Assembly: GCA_003520455.1 (NCBI GenBank)
Contig: DOUV01000376.1
Location: 1 to 7,336 of the forward strand
Direction of reading: 5' to 3'
Origin: Chloroflexota bacterium
GTDB taxonomy: Bacteria > Chloroflexota > Anaerolineae > Ardenticatenales > Ardenticatenaceae
Length of the DNA stretch: 7,336 bases
A program made the position numbers and the translations under genes. Shown here piece after piece: positions 6,797-7,336 of the stretch. The notes beneath the pieces were generated by a model. That model saw only the letters and a program-made list of their open reading frames with translations, had not been told where the DNA came from and did not search any database. Numbering within the stretch: the stretch's first letter is position 1; the number at the start of each line of letters is the position of its first letter.

Positions 6797-7081
6797 CTAC
6801 ATGCCTGAATGAACAGTCGCCAGCCCTGCCGGCGATACTTTCCTCGAGCCGGGCGACTGGCGACTGGCCACATCGCGGTAGACCGTGATGGCGACATCCG
6901 GGCAAATCGTCGAGCAGAGCAAGCAGCCCGTGCACGTAGCGTTCGGGTCCACCAGCACGGCGGGGCGGTACCCGCGCGGGGTGAACCAATCCGCCATCTG
7001 AATCAGCCCTTTTGGGCAGACGGACGCGCACAACTCACAGCCCTTGCAGCGATTCTCATCGACGACGATGGTGCCTCGCAT
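6797..7081 (-). CDS. korD: Ferredoxin-like delta subunit with two [4Fe-4S] clusters
   Basis: This 94-residue 2[4Fe-4S] ferredoxin is the electron-accepting delta subunit of the complex encoded downstream. Cluster motifs are CKGCELCASVCP (Cys 12, 15, 18, 22) and CTGCLLCSTICP (Cys 50, 53, 56, 60), each with the final Cys-Pro that swaps ligands between clusters. Between them, the FTPRGYRPAVLVDP linker (33-46) is typical of Kor/Vor delta subunits. The recognisable fold ends at ITVYR (65-69). The last 22-25 residues (from about D70, SRQSPGSRK... to the end) do not look like ferredoxin and fall within a 53-base inverted-repeat element, so this tail was probably acquired. The ATG is well supported by GGGGAGG 7 bases upstream. 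It is the first visible gene of the operon, in the common order D-A-B-C, but is separated from korA by 154 bases, unlike the other tight junctions. Confidence 0.93.
   Translation of the reverse strand: MRGTIVVDENRCKGCELCASVCPKGLIQMADWFTPRGYRPAVLVDPNATCTGCLLCSTICPDVAITVYRDVASRQSPGSRKVSPAGLATVHSGM
6814..6866. repeat. Inverted-repeat element inside the 3' end of korD
   Basis: CAGTCGCCAG (6814-6823) and CTGGCGACTG (6857-6866) are a perfect 10-bp inverted repeat enclosing 33 bases. The right arm includes a tandem GGCGACT-GGCGACT. The element encodes residues about 72-90 of the ferredoxin, exactly the part that no longer resembles the family. It looks like a small inserted palindromic unit (REP or MITE-like) that replaced the native C-terminus. 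No transposase is present. Confidence 0.55.
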
Positions 7082-7336
7082 TACAACGCCTCCCCATAGA
7101 TGGCGTAAAAGTCTTCAGTTGTGCCTCACGAATGGAGTCGAAGAGGGATTCACATCCGATTGTGGCCAGAAATCTGCTGTCATTCTAGTGCAGGATAGCA
7201 CGCAGAAGAGGGGTTGAGTGTCAGTACCCTTTAACCAACATAGGCTGATGGCCTCGACCGCCGATCCTTGCAGAACCAGGGTTGAGCATGTTGGCGAATT
7301 GACCCTGCCATCTTGTTGCCCTTTTCCAAATGAATC
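7082..7336. other. Upstream region of the kor operon; no intact gene, possible decayed coding tail
   Basis: No complete gene is visible and the base composition is less GC-rich than in the genes. A minus-strand frame ends at TAA 7083-7081, overlapping the ferredoxin ATG by one base (TAATG) and containing its Shine-Dalgarno, but it is open for only 15 codons. One base of shift in the run of four T (minus strand, 7110-7107) would extend it to the TAG at 7187-7185, giving about 34 residues that read ATIGCESLFDSIREAQ near the middle and FYAIYGEAL at the end. Another minus frame is open from the window edge to 7115, with unconvincing content. TGCTATCCT (7201-7193) and TAGAAT (7187-7182) on the minus strand resemble -10 boxes, but I found no matching -35, so I do not call a promoter. 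Confidence 0.4.

Noticed and set aside
7182..7201. -10-like boxes (TGCTATCCT and TAGAAT) as a kor operon promoter
   Set aside because: Neither has a credible -35 at 16-18 bases, so a promoter cannot be claimed from sequence alone.
7211..7286. Direct repeat GGGTTGAG (7211-7218 and 7279-7286), considered as an insertion-sequence end
   Set aside because: Eight bases without matching inverted ends, target duplication or transposase is not enough to call an element.
7115..7336. Minus-strand frame open from the window edge for 73 codons
   Set aside because: It has only one late Met and a Ser/Cys-rich composition without motifs. It ends away from the korD start, and nothing supports it as the end of a real gene.

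Overview
All convincing genes in this GC-rich window lie on the minus strand, so it reads biologically from right to left. The gene content suggests a bacterium of the Chloroflexota type (Anaerolineae/Caldilineae-like). The main reason is the very large regulator joining a SARP-type DNA-binding/BTAD module, an AAA/STAND ATPase and a long TPR-like tail, a combination common there. This placement is an inference from protein style, not from a marker gene. The four-subunit ferredoxin-dependent 2-oxoacid oxidoreductase fits an anaerobic or facultative, possibly thermophilic, metabolism.

Layout in transcription order. (1) 7336-7082: no intact gene, but the trace of an upstream reading frame whose TAA overlaps the next ATG. 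(2) 7081-4167: the operon korD (two [4Fe-4S] ferredoxin), korA (alpha), korB (TPP-binding beta) and korC (gamma). Its junctions are tight: GTGA overlap between korA and korB, TAGGA stop/Shine-Dalgarno fusion between korB and korC. The exception is the 154-base korD-korA gap, which carries low-complexity sequence, a short open frame and a 53-base inverted-repeat element that writes the last residues of the ferredoxin. (3) 4166-3600: a gene-free stretch with a probable kor terminator (4101-4129), two strong hairpins (3823-3856 and 3772-3803) and a good sigma-70-like promoter (3723-3751) whose spacer holds a perfect 12-bp palindrome. (4) 3599-252: the 1115-residue SARP-BTAD-ATPase-TPR regulator. 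(5) 251-127: a short spacer with a hairpin/T-rich possible terminator and an 11-bp-phased heptamer direct repeat in front of a -10-like box. (6) 126-1: the first 42 codons of a gene beginning with a classical signal peptide, cut by the window edge.

How the parts work together: the Kor/Vor complex oxidatively decarboxylates a 2-oxoacid to an acyl-CoA (or runs in reverse) with ferredoxin as electron carrier. The regulator appears to be a separate transcription unit with its own promoter. The repeat arrangement between it and the exported-protein gene suggests that this gene is a direct target of the regulator. The most unusual points are the two candidate operators, the element-derived ferredoxin tail, and the remnants of coupled reading frames on both sides of korD.
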